From positions 1 through 36,231 of the forward strand of contig JAGLMD010000008.1 of the NCBI GenBank assembly GCA_023140175.1: a stretch of DNA of 36,231 nucleotides. The letters run 5' to 3'. The stretch's first letter is position 1, and every line of letters starts with the position of its first letter. Positions 7,333 to 13,091 of the stretch are shown one piece after another. Source of the stretch: Nanobdellota archaeon. GTDB taxonomy: Archaea > Nanobdellota > Nanobdellia > Woesearchaeales > WJIZ01. Made by a program: the position numbers and the translations under genes. A model generated the notes under the pieces. It did not search any database. It was not told where the DNA came from and saw nothing but the letters and a program-made list of their open reading frames with translations.

Positions 7333-7569
7333 ATGAATGAAACTGAACTGACTGAATATATACGATGCATGCTCTCTGAAGATATACAAAATCTAGTCAC
7401 AAGAGAAATTATGGTAACTAGCATAATTAATATTGATAAAACTCTTGATAATGATACAATCCACAAGATCATAGTTGGTAAACTTTATGATTTTTTCAAG
7501 AATAAAAAGATTGTAATTGCGATTAGTATAAAGATAACTAAAAGACTCAAAGAGGTAGATACAAATTAG
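7333..7569 (+). CDS. Hypothetical 78-residue protein
   Basis: ATG 7333 follows AGGGGATTTGA. Mostly helical, with a short beta segment (KIVIAISIKIT) near the C-terminus. Its last codons encode LKEVDTN because the ribosome binding site of the next gene (AAAGAGGTAGAT) is embedded there, a clear sign of translational coupling. Function unknown. Confidence 0.55.
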   Translation: MNETELTEYIRCMLSEDIQNLVTREIMVTSIINIDKTLDNDTIHKIIVGKLYDFFKNKKIVIAISIKITKRLKEVDTN

Positions 7570-7669
7570 AATTTCATTATCATCTGAAGATCTTGAAACT
7601 TTACAATCTGGTGAAATGGTCACTCTATATCGAGATGGCCAGGAAATAGAATTATATCTAGGTGATTGA
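7565..7669 (+). CDS. 34-residue microprotein with apparent non-AUG (ATT) start
   Basis: The frame is closed upstream by TAG 7556-7558 and ends at TGA 7667-7669. It contains no ATG, GTG or TTG before codon 18, yet the conserved-looking peptide RISLSSEDLETLQSG...EIELYLGD starts right after a good site (AGAGGTAGAT, 7551-7560). The pattern 'I-S-x-x-D-L-x-x-L-x-x-G' is common in small archaeal ORFs that begin with M-K-I-S. ATT at 7565 lies 12 nt from GAGG, matching the spacing at ATG-starting neighbours. ATA 7559 or ATT 7571 are alternatives. Confidence 0.5.
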   Translation: MRISLSSEDLETLQSGEMVTLYRDGQEIELYLGD

Positions 7670-7671
7670 TT

Positions 7672-8040
7672 ATGAAATTTGAAGACGCTGAAAAAGAACA
7701 TGACAAAGGCAAGGATGTATATTTGAAATATGATCCTGATTGGTTTTGGTTAGGTAGTGATGTATTCATGTGCTTGACAAATAAATCAAGAAACAGAACT
7801 AAATGTATTACAGACAGTGATCGTAGATCCACCGACTGGGCTGTCGTGGAGGAGAAGAAAGTGTTTAATTTAAGTGATACTGTTAAAGATATGAAGGGAT
7901 TAGAGGCATATTATGAATATGACATCCAACAGTTCATCACCGAGATAAAAAAGATTGTTGCTGATAGACATTGCAAAGACAAAATAATATCTGAAACATT
8001 AAATAAAATAGATGAATGTGCAGGAGAGCGGTTTAAATGA
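7672..8040 (+). CDS. Hypothetical; weak resemblance to DUF2829 (Tad2) proteins
   Basis: A 122-residue protein. ATG 7672 has GGTGAT at 7661-7666. The first ~65 residues follow the DUF2829 layout: MKFEDA with a helix, a GK-x-V turn, an aromatic strand (YDPDWFWLG), and an ending S-T-D-W-A-V-V like the family's closing (A/T)-x-D-W-x-V. DUF2829 includes Tad2, which counters Thoeris defence by sequestering its signal molecule. The middle does not match well and the C-terminal helix extension (66-122) is extra. Treat as a hypothesis. Confidence 0.35.
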   Translation: MKFEDAEKEHDKGKDVYLKYDPDWFWLGSDVFMCLTNKSRNRTKCITDSDRRSTDWAVVEEKKVFNLSDTVKDMKGLEAYYEYDIQQFITEIKKIVADRHCKDKIISETLNKIDECAGERFK

Positions 8041-8363
8041 GTTTATGGAATAGAGTAGTTGGAAATAAATCTGAATGTAATCACCTATGTGAAGAAATGC
8101 CTGATAAAATAATAAAACTCAAGGGTTACTATATAATAAAAAATACAGTAAGTGGTAAATTTGACACAATCAAAATCAGTAAAAAGGTTTGTATATTATG
8201 CAATAAACAGTTTTACGAGTATAGTAAGTTAGTTGATAATCTAAGATTTTTTTTAGGTAATAACCAATATTATTATAGGGGATCAGAAAATTGTCCAATA
8301 AAAATTTTAGATGAGACCAAACAAGAAATTGACCTTAATAAATTTATAAGTGATAACCTATGA
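8037..8363 (+). CDS. Hypothetical protein with CxxC zinc motif
   Basis: A 108-residue protein that overlaps the upstream stop (ATGA), with AGGAGAG as ribosome binding site. Residues ~14-20 carry C-x3-C (CNHLC) and ~52-55 carry CILC, a possible zinc ribbon with the beta strands KIIKLKGYYII between them. The rest is mixed alpha/beta. No family recognised. Confidence 0.55.
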   Translation: MSLWNRVVGNKSECNHLCEEMPDKIIKLKGYYIIKNTVSGKFDTIKISKKVCILCNKQFYEYSKLVDNLRFFLGNNQYYYRGSENCPIKILDETKQEIDLNKFISDNL

Positions 8364-8500
8364 CAATCTTTGATGCAGTCGAACCACAGGACATCCTCGT
8401 GCCAGAGGTTGCATATAGATGTGGGTTCATAGATCATAAGGGATATATAAAATATAAGGAAATTGAGAGCTGGAAAATAATTGATGGGCGAGTACAATGA
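8360..8500 (+). CDS. Hypothetical 46-residue protein
   Basis: ATG 8360 overlaps the upstream TGA (ATGA), and its own TGA overlaps the next ATG (8497) in the same way, so it sits inside a tightly coupled gene chain. The peptide (MTIFDAVEPQDILVPEVAYR...) has no recognisable motif. Confidence 0.5.
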   Translation: MTIFDAVEPQDILVPEVAYRCGFIDHKGYIKYKEIESWKIIDGRVQ

Positions 8501-9054
8501 ATGAAGAAATAACAATTGATGGGATAAAATATCGTCAAGTAAACTCTGATGAAGATACAAATAAAGATAGTGATGGAAACATAGAATGTAATAATTCCAC
8601 ATGGTGTGATAATTCCAAGGGGTGTGATAATTCCAAGGGGTGTAATAATTCCACATGGTGTAATAATTCCACATGGTGTGATAATTCCAAGGGGTGTGAT
8701 AATTCCACGGGGTGTAATAATTCCACAGGGTGTGATAATTCCAAGGGGTGTGATAATTCCAAGGGGTGTGATAATTCCAAGGGGTGTGATAATTGTGCCT
8801 ATTGTCTATATTGTGAGAGTCTTGTATTGGAAAAATATATGGTTTTCAACAAACAGGTTTCAAAAGAAGAATACAAAAATATAAAAAATAAAATACAAAA
8901 CAATCTACATTATTGGGTTCTACCAATAAACTTATCAAAAAATGATATTGCTTGGCTAAAAAAGAATATCAAACAGTTTGATCAGAAAGTTTTGAATAGT
9001 ATAATTGAAAATAGTATTTTGCCAGATAAACCAAAAGACTATACTAATCTTTGA
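8497..9054 (+). CDS. Cysteine hexapeptide-repeat protein
   Basis: A 185-residue protein in three parts: a short N-terminal strand domain (1-30), 11 consecutive six-residue repeats of the type C-(N/D)-N-S-(T/K)-(W/G) at ~31-96, and a C-terminal part (CAYCLYC ... EKYMVFNKQVSKEEYKNI) of ~90 residues. The KY-x-V-x-NKQ-x-S/T-KEEY motif after a Cys-repeat also occurs in proteins of CPR/DPANN and phage genomes (known to me as unassigned Cys-rich repeat proteins). The repeats probably build a right-handed beta-helix-like rod or a metal-binding ladder. ATG overlaps the upstream stop. Confidence 0.6.
   Translation: MNEEITIDGIKYRQVNSDEDTNKDSDGNIECNNSTWCDNSKGCDNSKGCNNSTWCNNSTWCDNSKGCDNSTGCNNSTGCDNSKGCDNSKGCDNSKGCDNCAYCLYCESLVLEKYMVFNKQVSKEEYKNIKNKIQNNLHYWVLPINLSKNDIAWLKKNIKQFDQKVLNSIIENSILPDKPKDYTNL
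8587..8784 (+). repeat. Eleven 18-bp tandem repeats inside a gene
   Basis: Eleven uninterrupted copies of TGTRATAATTCCAHRKGG, each encoding one Cys hexapeptide. Several copies are identical at DNA level (three consecutive TGTGATAATTCCAAGGGG copies at 8731-8784), which implies recent copying. The repeat keeps other frames on both strands open, which explains spurious antisense ORFs here. Confidence 0.95.
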
Positions 9055-9065
9055 GGGTGTGCGAG

Positions 9066-9254
9066 ATGAGTGAAAATAAATCAGAATCGGATAAATTGAT
9101 ATTACTTAGAGCATCAAGTCTTGATAGTATTCAAGATGATGTTGTTGAAAATCCAAAAGAATTAGGAAACACTTTCAATGCTGGTGCAATGTGTGTTTTG
9201 GGTTTAATCAGAAGACATGGAATATTGACTGAATTGCCAAAAGGTGTTAAATGA
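9066..9254 (+). CDS. Hypothetical 62-residue protein
   Basis: ATG 9066 has GAGGGTGTG upstream (9052-9060); a TTG at 9051 in frame is less likely. The peptide has an acidic N-terminus and the segment NTFNAGAMCVLGLIRRHGILTEL. Its stop overlaps the next start (ATGA at 9251). No known family. Confidence 0.55.
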   Translation: MSENKSESDKLILLRASSLDSIQDDVVENPKELGNTFNAGAMCVLGLIRRHGILTELPKGVK

Positions 9255-9466
9255 TGGAAATGGAAAAAGTTAGATTAGAACAGGCAGATGCACAATTCAT
9301 AGGATTTTTTCATGCTAAGACAGGATTCAATATACTTGATCTTGTTGAAAGCATGGGCTTGACCGAAGAAGAATGGCTTATAATCAAAAAAGATTATACA
9401 AGTATCCCCGAAAAAGAATCTAAAGAGATAGATGAATATTTTGATAATATTGGTGGTGTGAGATGA
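9251..9466 (+). CDS. Hypothetical 71-residue protein
   Basis: ATG 9251 overlaps the upstream TGA; ATG 9254 is an equally possible start. The predicted fold is helical, with FNILDLVESMGLTEEEWLIIKKDY resembling a small helix-turn-helix. The C-terminus GGVR encodes the ribosome binding site of the next gene (GGTGGTGTGAG). Function unknown. Confidence 0.55.
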   Translation: MMEMEKVRLEQADAQFIGFFHAKTGFNILDLVESMGLTEEEWLIIKKDYTSIPEKESKEIDEYFDNIGGVR

Positions 9467-9747
9467 GTGAAGAAACTATTAAAACTGGAAATATTAAATT
9501 ATCTGTGTTTAATACTTTTCCATATATAGAATTAAGAAAAATATGTGATCAAATCTGTGAATTAGGTTATGATTCTAATTTTGTAGATAATGGTAATATC
9601 GTGTTTCAAAAAAAAGAGGATAACCAACAATTTCCTTCAGAAACAAAAAAGATAATCTCTAAACTTGAAGACTTGTTGAGTGTAGCTGATGAAGGTGATT
9701 GGGGTTGTAGATTAGAAGAATTAATTAAGGAGTTGAAAAAACAATGA
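9463..9747 (+). CDS. Hypothetical 94-residue protein
   Basis: The start overlaps the upstream stop (ATGA). An N-terminal strand region is followed by a helix (IELRKICDQICELGY) and a C-terminal helical segment with EGDWGCRLEELIKELKKQ. No family recognised. It is part of the coupled early gene chain. Confidence 0.55.
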   Translation: MSEETIKTGNIKLSVFNTFPYIELRKICDQICELGYDSNFVDNGNIVFQKKEDNQQFPSETKKIISKLEDLLSVADEGDWGCRLEELIKELKKQ

Positions 9748-9905
9748 CTGACCGCATTTTCAAGGTGGGCGATGTGATATCTATGGCTGAAATTGAATTA
9801 TTGAGTAGCAAGTATCTCTTACGAGCAATAACAAACGATCATAGTTTAGGCGATTGTCTCAAACCAATCAAACTCAAGATAGTCGCGTTGCCAGAGGTTG
9901 ATTGA
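9744..9905 (+). CDS. Hypothetical 53-residue protein
   Basis: ATG 9744 overlaps the previous TGA (ATGA). The peptide begins with a beta segment (RIFKVGDVISM) and ends PEVD, where the DNA (CCAGAGGTTGATTGA) supplies the next gene's ribosome binding site. No known family. Confidence 0.5.
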   Translation: MTDRIFKVGDVISMAEIELLSSKYLLRAITNDHSLGDCLKPIKLKIVALPEVD

Positions 9906-9907
9906 AG

Positions 9908-10048
9908 ATGAACTGTAAAAGATGTAAACGAAATTATTATGATGGTTCATGTGAACCTAATCTGTGTGATGAGTGTTATGATATAGTTGCAGATGAAAAA
10001 GAAGAATTAAAACAGATGAATGTAGTAAAAAGAGGTGGATTGAAATAG
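9908..10048 (+). CDS. Zinc-finger microprotein
   Basis: A 46-residue protein with two CxxC knuckles (C3-x2-C6 and C20-x2-C23) and an acidic helix after them, similar in layout to the microprotein at 7031. ATG 9908 is 2 nt after the upstream stop, with AGAGGTTGATT as ribosome binding site. Its last codons (KRGGLK) contain the site for the next gene. Confidence 0.6.
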   Translation: MNCKRCKRNYYDGSCEPNLCDECYDIVADEKEELKQMNVVKRGGLK

Positions 10049-10164
10049 ACAATATTGATAAAATAAAACAAGAGATAAATATGTTATCTAATATTTTGGA
10101 TGATGTACAATGTCTCATAGCTCAGAAAAGAGATTCACTAAATTTATTACAAAGAAAGAGGTAG
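10045..10164 (+). CDS. 39-residue coiled-coil microprotein with apparent ATA start
   Basis: The frame is closed upstream at TGA 9994 and has no ATG, GTG or TTG before ATG 10081. A strong site AGAGGTGG (10031-10038) places translation start near 10045, where ATA opens the peptide DNIDKIKQEINMLSNILDDVQ..., a regular heptad helix that would be cut by starting at 10081. The last codons AAG AGG TAG hold the next gene's ribosome binding site. Similar spacing to other ATA/ATT starts in this operon. Confidence 0.5.
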   Translation: MDNIDKIKQEINMLSNILDDVQCLIAQKRDSLNLLQRKR

Positions 10165-10171
10165 CTGATTG

Positions 10172-10327
10172 ATGTGTAATAAACTAAAACCTATAACCCC
10201 TACCCCCGTATTGAATATAGCTGATGTGAGCAAGTTTGTTGATAACCTCGAAAGACAATCAGAACGGAAAGATGTTAAGGAAGCTTGGGATAGGTGCAGG
10301 AAAAAGTGTAATAAATATAATAATTAA
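10172..10327 (+). CDS. Hypothetical 51-residue protein
   Basis: ATG 10172 follows GAGGTAGCTGATTG, the usual spacing in this operon. The peptide has a Pro-rich start (MCNKLKPITPTPVL) and a charged helix at the C-terminus. It is the last gene before the tRNA-like cluster. No family recognised. Confidence 0.5.
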   Translation: MCNKLKPITPTPVLNIADVSKFVDNLERQSERKDVKEAWDRCRKKCNKYNN

Positions 10328-10336
10328 ATATTGAAT

Positions 10337-10474
10337 GTCGGTGAGGGCGGAATGGAAAGCCGCTAAACCTACAGACACATAAACGATGACAATACCTTAC
10401 GACCTCGAAAGAGCGATGGGGAAGGAGTTGACTTGGGAAGTGTCCTAAAGCAAGTTCGAATCTTGCCACTGACA
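10337..10474 (+). tRNA. tRNA-like element with long insert and class II variable arm
   Basis: The acceptor strands GTCGGTG (10337-10343) and CACTGAC (10467-10473) pair over 7 bp. A canonical T arm GCAAG-TTCGAAT-CTTGC lies at 10450-10466, and a D-arm-like GCGG...CCGC near 10347-10363. Just before the T arm, TTGGGA and TCCTAA pair as a long variable arm of the Leu/Ser type. Between D arm and variable arm are about 70 nt where no proper anticodon stem is evident. It may be a tRNA with an intron, or a tRNA-like RNA. The amino-acid identity is not assignable. Confidence 0.45.
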
Positions 10475-10479
10475 ATCAT

Positions 10480-10548
10480 AGTGGGTTAGGACAATGGGAG
10501 TTCACTGAACGCAGTTTAGTTATGGGGGTTCGAATCCCCTGCCTGCTA
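10480..10548 (+). tRNA. Putative tRNA-Cys (GCA), short
   Basis: The acceptor AGTGGGT / GCCTGCT pairs over 7 bp with wobbles. The D arm is GGAC-AATGGGA-GTTC, the anticodon arm ACTGA-ACGCAGT-TTAGT gives anticodon GCA, the variable region is 3 nt, and the T arm is GGGGG-TTCGAAT-CCCCT, with A73. Unusual points: position 33 is C instead of the near-universal U, base 26 is missing, and the total is only 69 nt. It may be a functional divergent tRNA or a decaying one. Confidence 0.6.
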
Positions 10549-10573
10549 TAAATAATCATAAGAGATGATGAAT

Positions 10574-11254
10574 ATGACACAAGAAAGGTTAGCTATTCAA
10601 AAAGTCAAGTATAGTTATGGTAAATATAACAAATTTGACGACAAGGAACAATGGATAAGAATAACTGAGGGTTGTCCTCATAATTGTCCTTATTGTTATG
10701 AACCTAAAAAAATCAAAATATTTAACTGTCCGGATATTGTTCGTAATGAAGTTAAAATCATGGACATGAATATTTTGTGTAAACCTGAATCATTAGACAT
10801 AATTAAAAAGTTAGGCAATATAAAAGTAAATAATAAAGTTGTATATTATGAATTAATCTGTGGTATAGATTATAGATTTTTAACTTTAGACATTGCTATT
10901 GCTTTAAAACAAAGTAGGTTTAGAAAACTTAGACTTGCTTGGGATTGGTTTTATAAAGATCAAGTTAAAATTAAAGATTCATTATGTTTATTATTTAAAG
11001 CAGGTTATAGTCCAAAAGACATTATGATCTTTATGATTTGTAATTGGAAAATACCTTATGATGAATGTTGTAAAAAGTTAGACTTATGTAAAATTTGGAA
11101 TGTTCAAGTTGCAGACTGTTACTTTGACAACCAACTTGCACCTAATATAATCCCTGAGTTTTGGACTGCTATTGAGATCAAAAAGTTCAGGTCAAAGTGT
11201 AGGAAACATAATCAGTTAGTTAATTTTGGTATTGACCCAGAATTATCAAAATAA
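10574..11254 (+). CDS. Radical SAM superfamily protein
   Basis: A 226-residue protein from ATG 10574, chosen because GAGATGAT (10563-10570) precedes it; ATGs at 10565 and 10568 lie inside that site. Residues 34-41 are C-P-H-N-C-P-Y-C, the CxxxCxxC motif that ligates the [4Fe-4S] cluster for S-adenosylmethionine cleavage. Later segments (YYELICGIDYRFL; KLRLAWDWFYKDQ) have the beta-alpha barrel rhythm of the superfamily. Similar compact proteins of unknown substrate occur in other phages. Its neighbours are tRNA-like genes on one side and the pseudoknotted RNA on the other, so RNA modification is an attractive but unproven idea. Confidence 0.8.
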   Translation: MTQERLAIQKVKYSYGKYNKFDDKEQWIRITEGCPHNCPYCYEPKKIKIFNCPDIVRNEVKIMDMNILCKPESLDIIKKLGNIKVNNKVVYYELICGIDYRFLTLDIAIALKQSRFRKLRLAWDWFYKDQVKIKDSLCLLFKAGYSPKDIMIFMICNWKIPYDECCKKLDLCKIWNVQVADCYFDNQLAPNIIPEFWTAIEIKKFRSKCRKHNQLVNFGIDPELSK

Positions 11255-11262
11255 TCATAATT

Positions 11263-11403
11263 CCATCCGTCAAAGGACACATAGTAATCCTTAGATTATT
11301 ATGTAAAAGCGACTGGGCTTCCGCAAGATATGTGAAATAGTGTAAGAGGTTGAAAACCCTGTGAGACATATCTCAATCCCTGTCGCTGTCCGGCGGAAGA
11401 TGG
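11263..11403 (+). ncRNA. Candidate structured RNA with pseudoknot
   Basis: It fills the gap between the radical SAM gene and the next ORF. Paired segments seen directly: CCATC 11263-11267 / GATGG 11399-11403; GGACA 11275-11279 / TGTCC 11387-11391; an 11-bp hairpin 11279-11304; AGCGACTGGG 11308-11317 / CCCTGTCGCT 11378-11387 with one mismatch; AGATATGT 11326-11333 / ACATATCT 11366-11373; and a small GGTT/AACC hairpin near 11348-11357. CTTCCGC (11318-11324) is perfectly complementary to GCGGAAG (11393-11399) outside that stem, forming a pseudoknot. No RNA family is recognised. It may be a riboswitch-like leader, a ribozyme or a free ncRNA. Confidence 0.55.
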
Positions 11404-11433
11404 CAATATTGATAGAAAATAAGAAGTGATTAA

Positions 11434-11733
11434 ATGGGTACGAATTATTACACCAAGACTGATGAAGGGGAAGAATTACATATCGGCAAGTCAAGTTTCG
11501 GCTGGACATTCAGCTTCCATGCAACAGACGAAATTAGAAGCTATGAACACTGGCTGAAATATCTGAAAGACAGAAAGATATACGATGAATACGGCAAGGA
11601 CATATCTCTGAAGGATTTCAATAAGCTTGTGGAAGCGAAGAAAAGCAATAAACTAAATCATGCACTGGAGTGTATGGATGGAAGCTTCAGAGATGAGAAC
11701 GACAACAGTATGACTCCATGTGACTTCAGTTGA
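11434..11733 (+). CDS. Conserved phage-type protein (MGTNYY family)
   Basis: A 99-residue protein starting MGTNYYTK, with LHIGKSSFGWTFSFHA and an I-x-D-E-Y-G-K-D-I-S motif. Phage proteins with M-G-T-N-Y-Y, H-I-G-K-S-S-x-G-W and D-E-Y-G are widespread, often with a CxxC knuckle between the first two motifs. That knuckle is missing here. Function unknown. It is preceded by AGAAGTGAT and lies right after the pseudoknotted RNA. Codon use is less AT-rich than its neighbours, suggesting a separate origin. Confidence 0.65.
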   Translation: MGTNYYTKTDEGEELHIGKSSFGWTFSFHATDEIRSYEHWLKYLKDRKIYDEYGKDISLKDFNKLVEAKKSNKLNHALECMDGSFRDENDNSMTPCDFS

Positions 11734-11750
11734 AAGATGAGTGATTAAAT

Positions 11751-11825
11751 ATGAAAACAAAAGTACCATTCCATATAAAATATGGTAGTTGGCAACAATT
11801 ACAGAAAAAGAAGAGGATTGATTAA
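11751..11825 (+). CDS. 24-residue microprotein
   Basis: ATG 11751 has AGTGATTAAAT before it and ends at TAA 11823-11825. The final codons AAG AGG ATT GAT TAA (KRID) also form a ribosome binding site for the next frame; the gene at 16760 ends in the same way. A competing frame from ATG 11782 overlaps it completely and has no good ribosome binding site. Confidence 0.4.
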   Translation: MKTKVPFHIKYGSWQQLQKKKRID

Positions 11826-11826
11826 A

Positions 11827-12024
11827 ATAGATAATATACATGATGAGAGTATAACTGTGAGTAAAGGAATGTTGAAATATGGTGGGAGTTTCATAAGATC
11901 TATTGGTGAATCGCTTAATCATGCAGATGATAATAACAAACAAAAAATAAAAGATACCTGGCCTGAAGAATGGAATAAATATCCTGAATTAGGTCTGTGT
12001 ATAGAATTTGAGGATAGAGAGTGA
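11827..12024 (+). CDS. Hypothetical protein; ATA start preferred
   Basis: The frame is open from ATG 11782 to TGA 12022-12024. The part upstream of 11827 overlaps the 24-residue gene and reads as low-quality NNYRKRRG. A site AAGAGGATTGATTAAA ends exactly at ATA 11827, giving a 65-residue protein DNIHDESITVSKGMLKYGG... The near-identical leader GAGGATTGATTAAAT precedes a true ATG at 16909. If ATA initiation is wrong, the start is ATG 11782. The product has WPEEWNKYPELGLCIEFED at its end. Family unknown. Confidence 0.5.
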   Translation: MDNIHDESITVSKGMLKYGGSFIRSIGESLNHADDNNKQKIKDTWPEEWNKYPELGLCIEFEDRE

Positions 12025-12029
12025 TAACG

Positions 12030-12185
12030 ATGAGATGCCCAGACTGTGGATCAGAAAGACTTGAAGTTGATGAGACTCATAAAGTAGATGATCATGTCCG
12101 TAGATATAGACTATGCAAAGATTGTGGGTTTCGTTTCCGGACTGAAGAAAAAGTATGGATCAGATATCCAAAAAGAGGTAGTTAA
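12030..12185 (+). CDS. NrdR-like zinc ribbon protein
   Basis: A 51-residue protein: M-R-C-P-D-C-G at the start, a two-strand hairpin, then R-R-Y-R-L-C-K-D-C-G-F-R-F-R-T-E-E. This is the layout of the N-terminal zinc ribbon of the regulator NrdR, without the ATP-cone domain. It may bind DNA. The start has GAGTGATAACG upstream, and the last codons (AGAGGTAGTTAA) carry the next gene's site. Confidence 0.65.
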   Translation: MRCPDCGSERLEVDETHKVDDHVRRYRLCKDCGFRFRTEEKVWIRYPKRGS

Positions 12186-12187
12186 AT

Positions 12188-12406
12188 ATGAATGAACAAC
12201 TAGATCTAATTGATAAATTAATAATGGATCAGATAAAAAAATCTGATAAAGGATTGAATACATATGAGCTTGGTAAAATCATAAATCTCTCATGGAGTAC
12301 TACAAATATACACTGTTTTCGTTTGCAAGCCATGAATAAACTCACAAATAAATTGCATAGTAATCTAACTCAACGCAGAAAACGTGTATGGCGTATAAAA
12401 AAGTGA
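12188..12406 (+). CDS. Winged-helix DNA-binding protein
   Basis: A 72-residue protein: helix 1 (LIDKLIMDQIKKS), helix 2 (NTYELGKIINLSWSTTNIHCFRLQAMNKL, turn plus recognition helix) and a basic beta wing (TQRRKRVWRI). That is a minimal winged-helix repressor. It has GAGGTAGTTAAAT upstream and lies within the zinc-ribbon/regulator cluster. Confidence 0.6.
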   Translation: MNEQLDLIDKLIMDQIKKSDKGLNTYELGKIINLSWSTTNIHCFRLQAMNKLTNKLHSNLTQRRKRVWRIKK

Positions 12407-12412
12407 TTAATT

Positions 12413-12580
12413 ATGGGAACAGCATTAATAACTATTGAGACATGTAATGATGGGCAAGGAACAAACATAAAATATATCCCAAAAAATATAAACCAATATA
12501 CTGTTGTAGGTGTACTTAGATCACTAATAAAAAATATCGAAGAACAAAATGATTCATCTTCATTAAAAATGATGAAATAA
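12413..12580 (+). CDS. Hypothetical 55-residue protein
   Basis: ATG 12413 follows AGTGATTAATT. Beta-rich N-terminus (TALITIETCNDG) and a short helix (VGVLRSLIKNIEEQ), ending MMK. It ends its operon: the next block has its own promoter at 12581-12675. Not recognised. Confidence 0.5.
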   Translation: MGTALITIETCNDGQGTNIKYIPKNINQYTVVGVLRSLIKNIEEQNDSSSLKMMK

Positions 12581-12675
12581 TACATAACACCATAACATAT
12601 ATATATGTATATAACCAAGTAATTATACAAACAAATTATGTTAAATACATAATAGGTTTTAGAGGTAGATTAATT
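12581..12675 (+). promoter_or_regulatory. Promoter with the shared 14-nt palindrome
   Basis: ACATATATATATGT at 12595-12608 is identical to the palindrome at 6679-6692, and both continue GTAT then A/T-rich. It doubles as a TATA-rich element about 70 nt before ATG 12676. GAGGTAGATTAATT supplies the ribosome binding site. It is probably co-regulated with the 6745 operon. Confidence 0.5.
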
Positions 12676-13086
12676 ATGTATGAAAATAATATAGGAACGC
12701 TTAAAATCGTTGCAAGTACAGGGGGATTAAAACTATTCGGTTCTGATAAATGGATAAATCCTGCACAGAAAGTGACTGAAGATGGGATGAAACATCTTGA
12801 ATCATTGAAATCAAAAAAAGTACTTATCAAATTAAATGATAATGGGAAATATGTCAACATAGATATATGTACTGATCATGATACAAAGTCCACACAAAAC
12901 TCCGCACCAAGACCTATGAGCCCACCAGATACTCAGACAAGTATCATAAGACAATCATGTCTAAAGGTTGCAGGAGAAGTTATGAAAACTAGATTAAAAC
13001 AAGTAGACGATACTACTGAACAATTATCTATGCTTACTATTGATATGGCTGAACGCTTTGAATCTTGGGTGACAAGATGTAGCTGA
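12676..13086 (+). CDS. Possible ssDNA-binding (OB-fold-like) protein
   Basis: A 136-residue protein. Residues 1-65 are beta-rich (IGTLKIVAS, KLFGSDKWINPAQKV, KKVLIKLNDNGKYVNIDI), compatible with an OB fold. A Pro-rich linker (APRPMSPPDTQ) leads to a C-terminal helix pair, SIIRQSCLKVAGEVM...AERFESWV. The tail motif I-x-R-Q-x-x-L-K-x-A...A-x-x-F-x-x-W occurs at the C-termini of many phage recombination/ssDNA-binding proteins. It is the best replication-related candidate here, but the evidence is only a pattern. Confidence 0.4.
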   Translation: MYENNIGTLKIVASTGGLKLFGSDKWINPAQKVTEDGMKHLESLKSKKVLIKLNDNGKYVNIDICTDHDTKSTQNSAPRPMSPPDTQTSIIRQSCLKVAGEVMKTRLKQVDDTTEQLSMLTIDMAERFESWVTRCS

Positions 13087-13091
13087 TTGAT

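Noticed and set aside
8587-8784. CRISPR array
   Set aside because: The repeats are contiguous 18-mers without spacers and lie in a gene.
8273-8884. Long antisense and alternate-frame ORFs over the tandem repeat (for example the MWNYYT and ELSHPL repeats)
   Set aside because: They are by-products of the 18-bp repeat, whose length keeps every frame open. The + strand gene at 8497 has coupling and conserved ends.
10275-10475. 66-residue minus-strand ORF across the tRNA-like element
   Set aside because: It overlaps the acceptor stem and T arm of the RNA and has no ribosome binding site.
11782-11826. Upstream extension of the 11827 gene from ATG 11782
   Set aside because: It overlaps the 24-residue gene, has no ribosome binding site, and a good site ends just before ATA 11827. 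Kept as an alternative.
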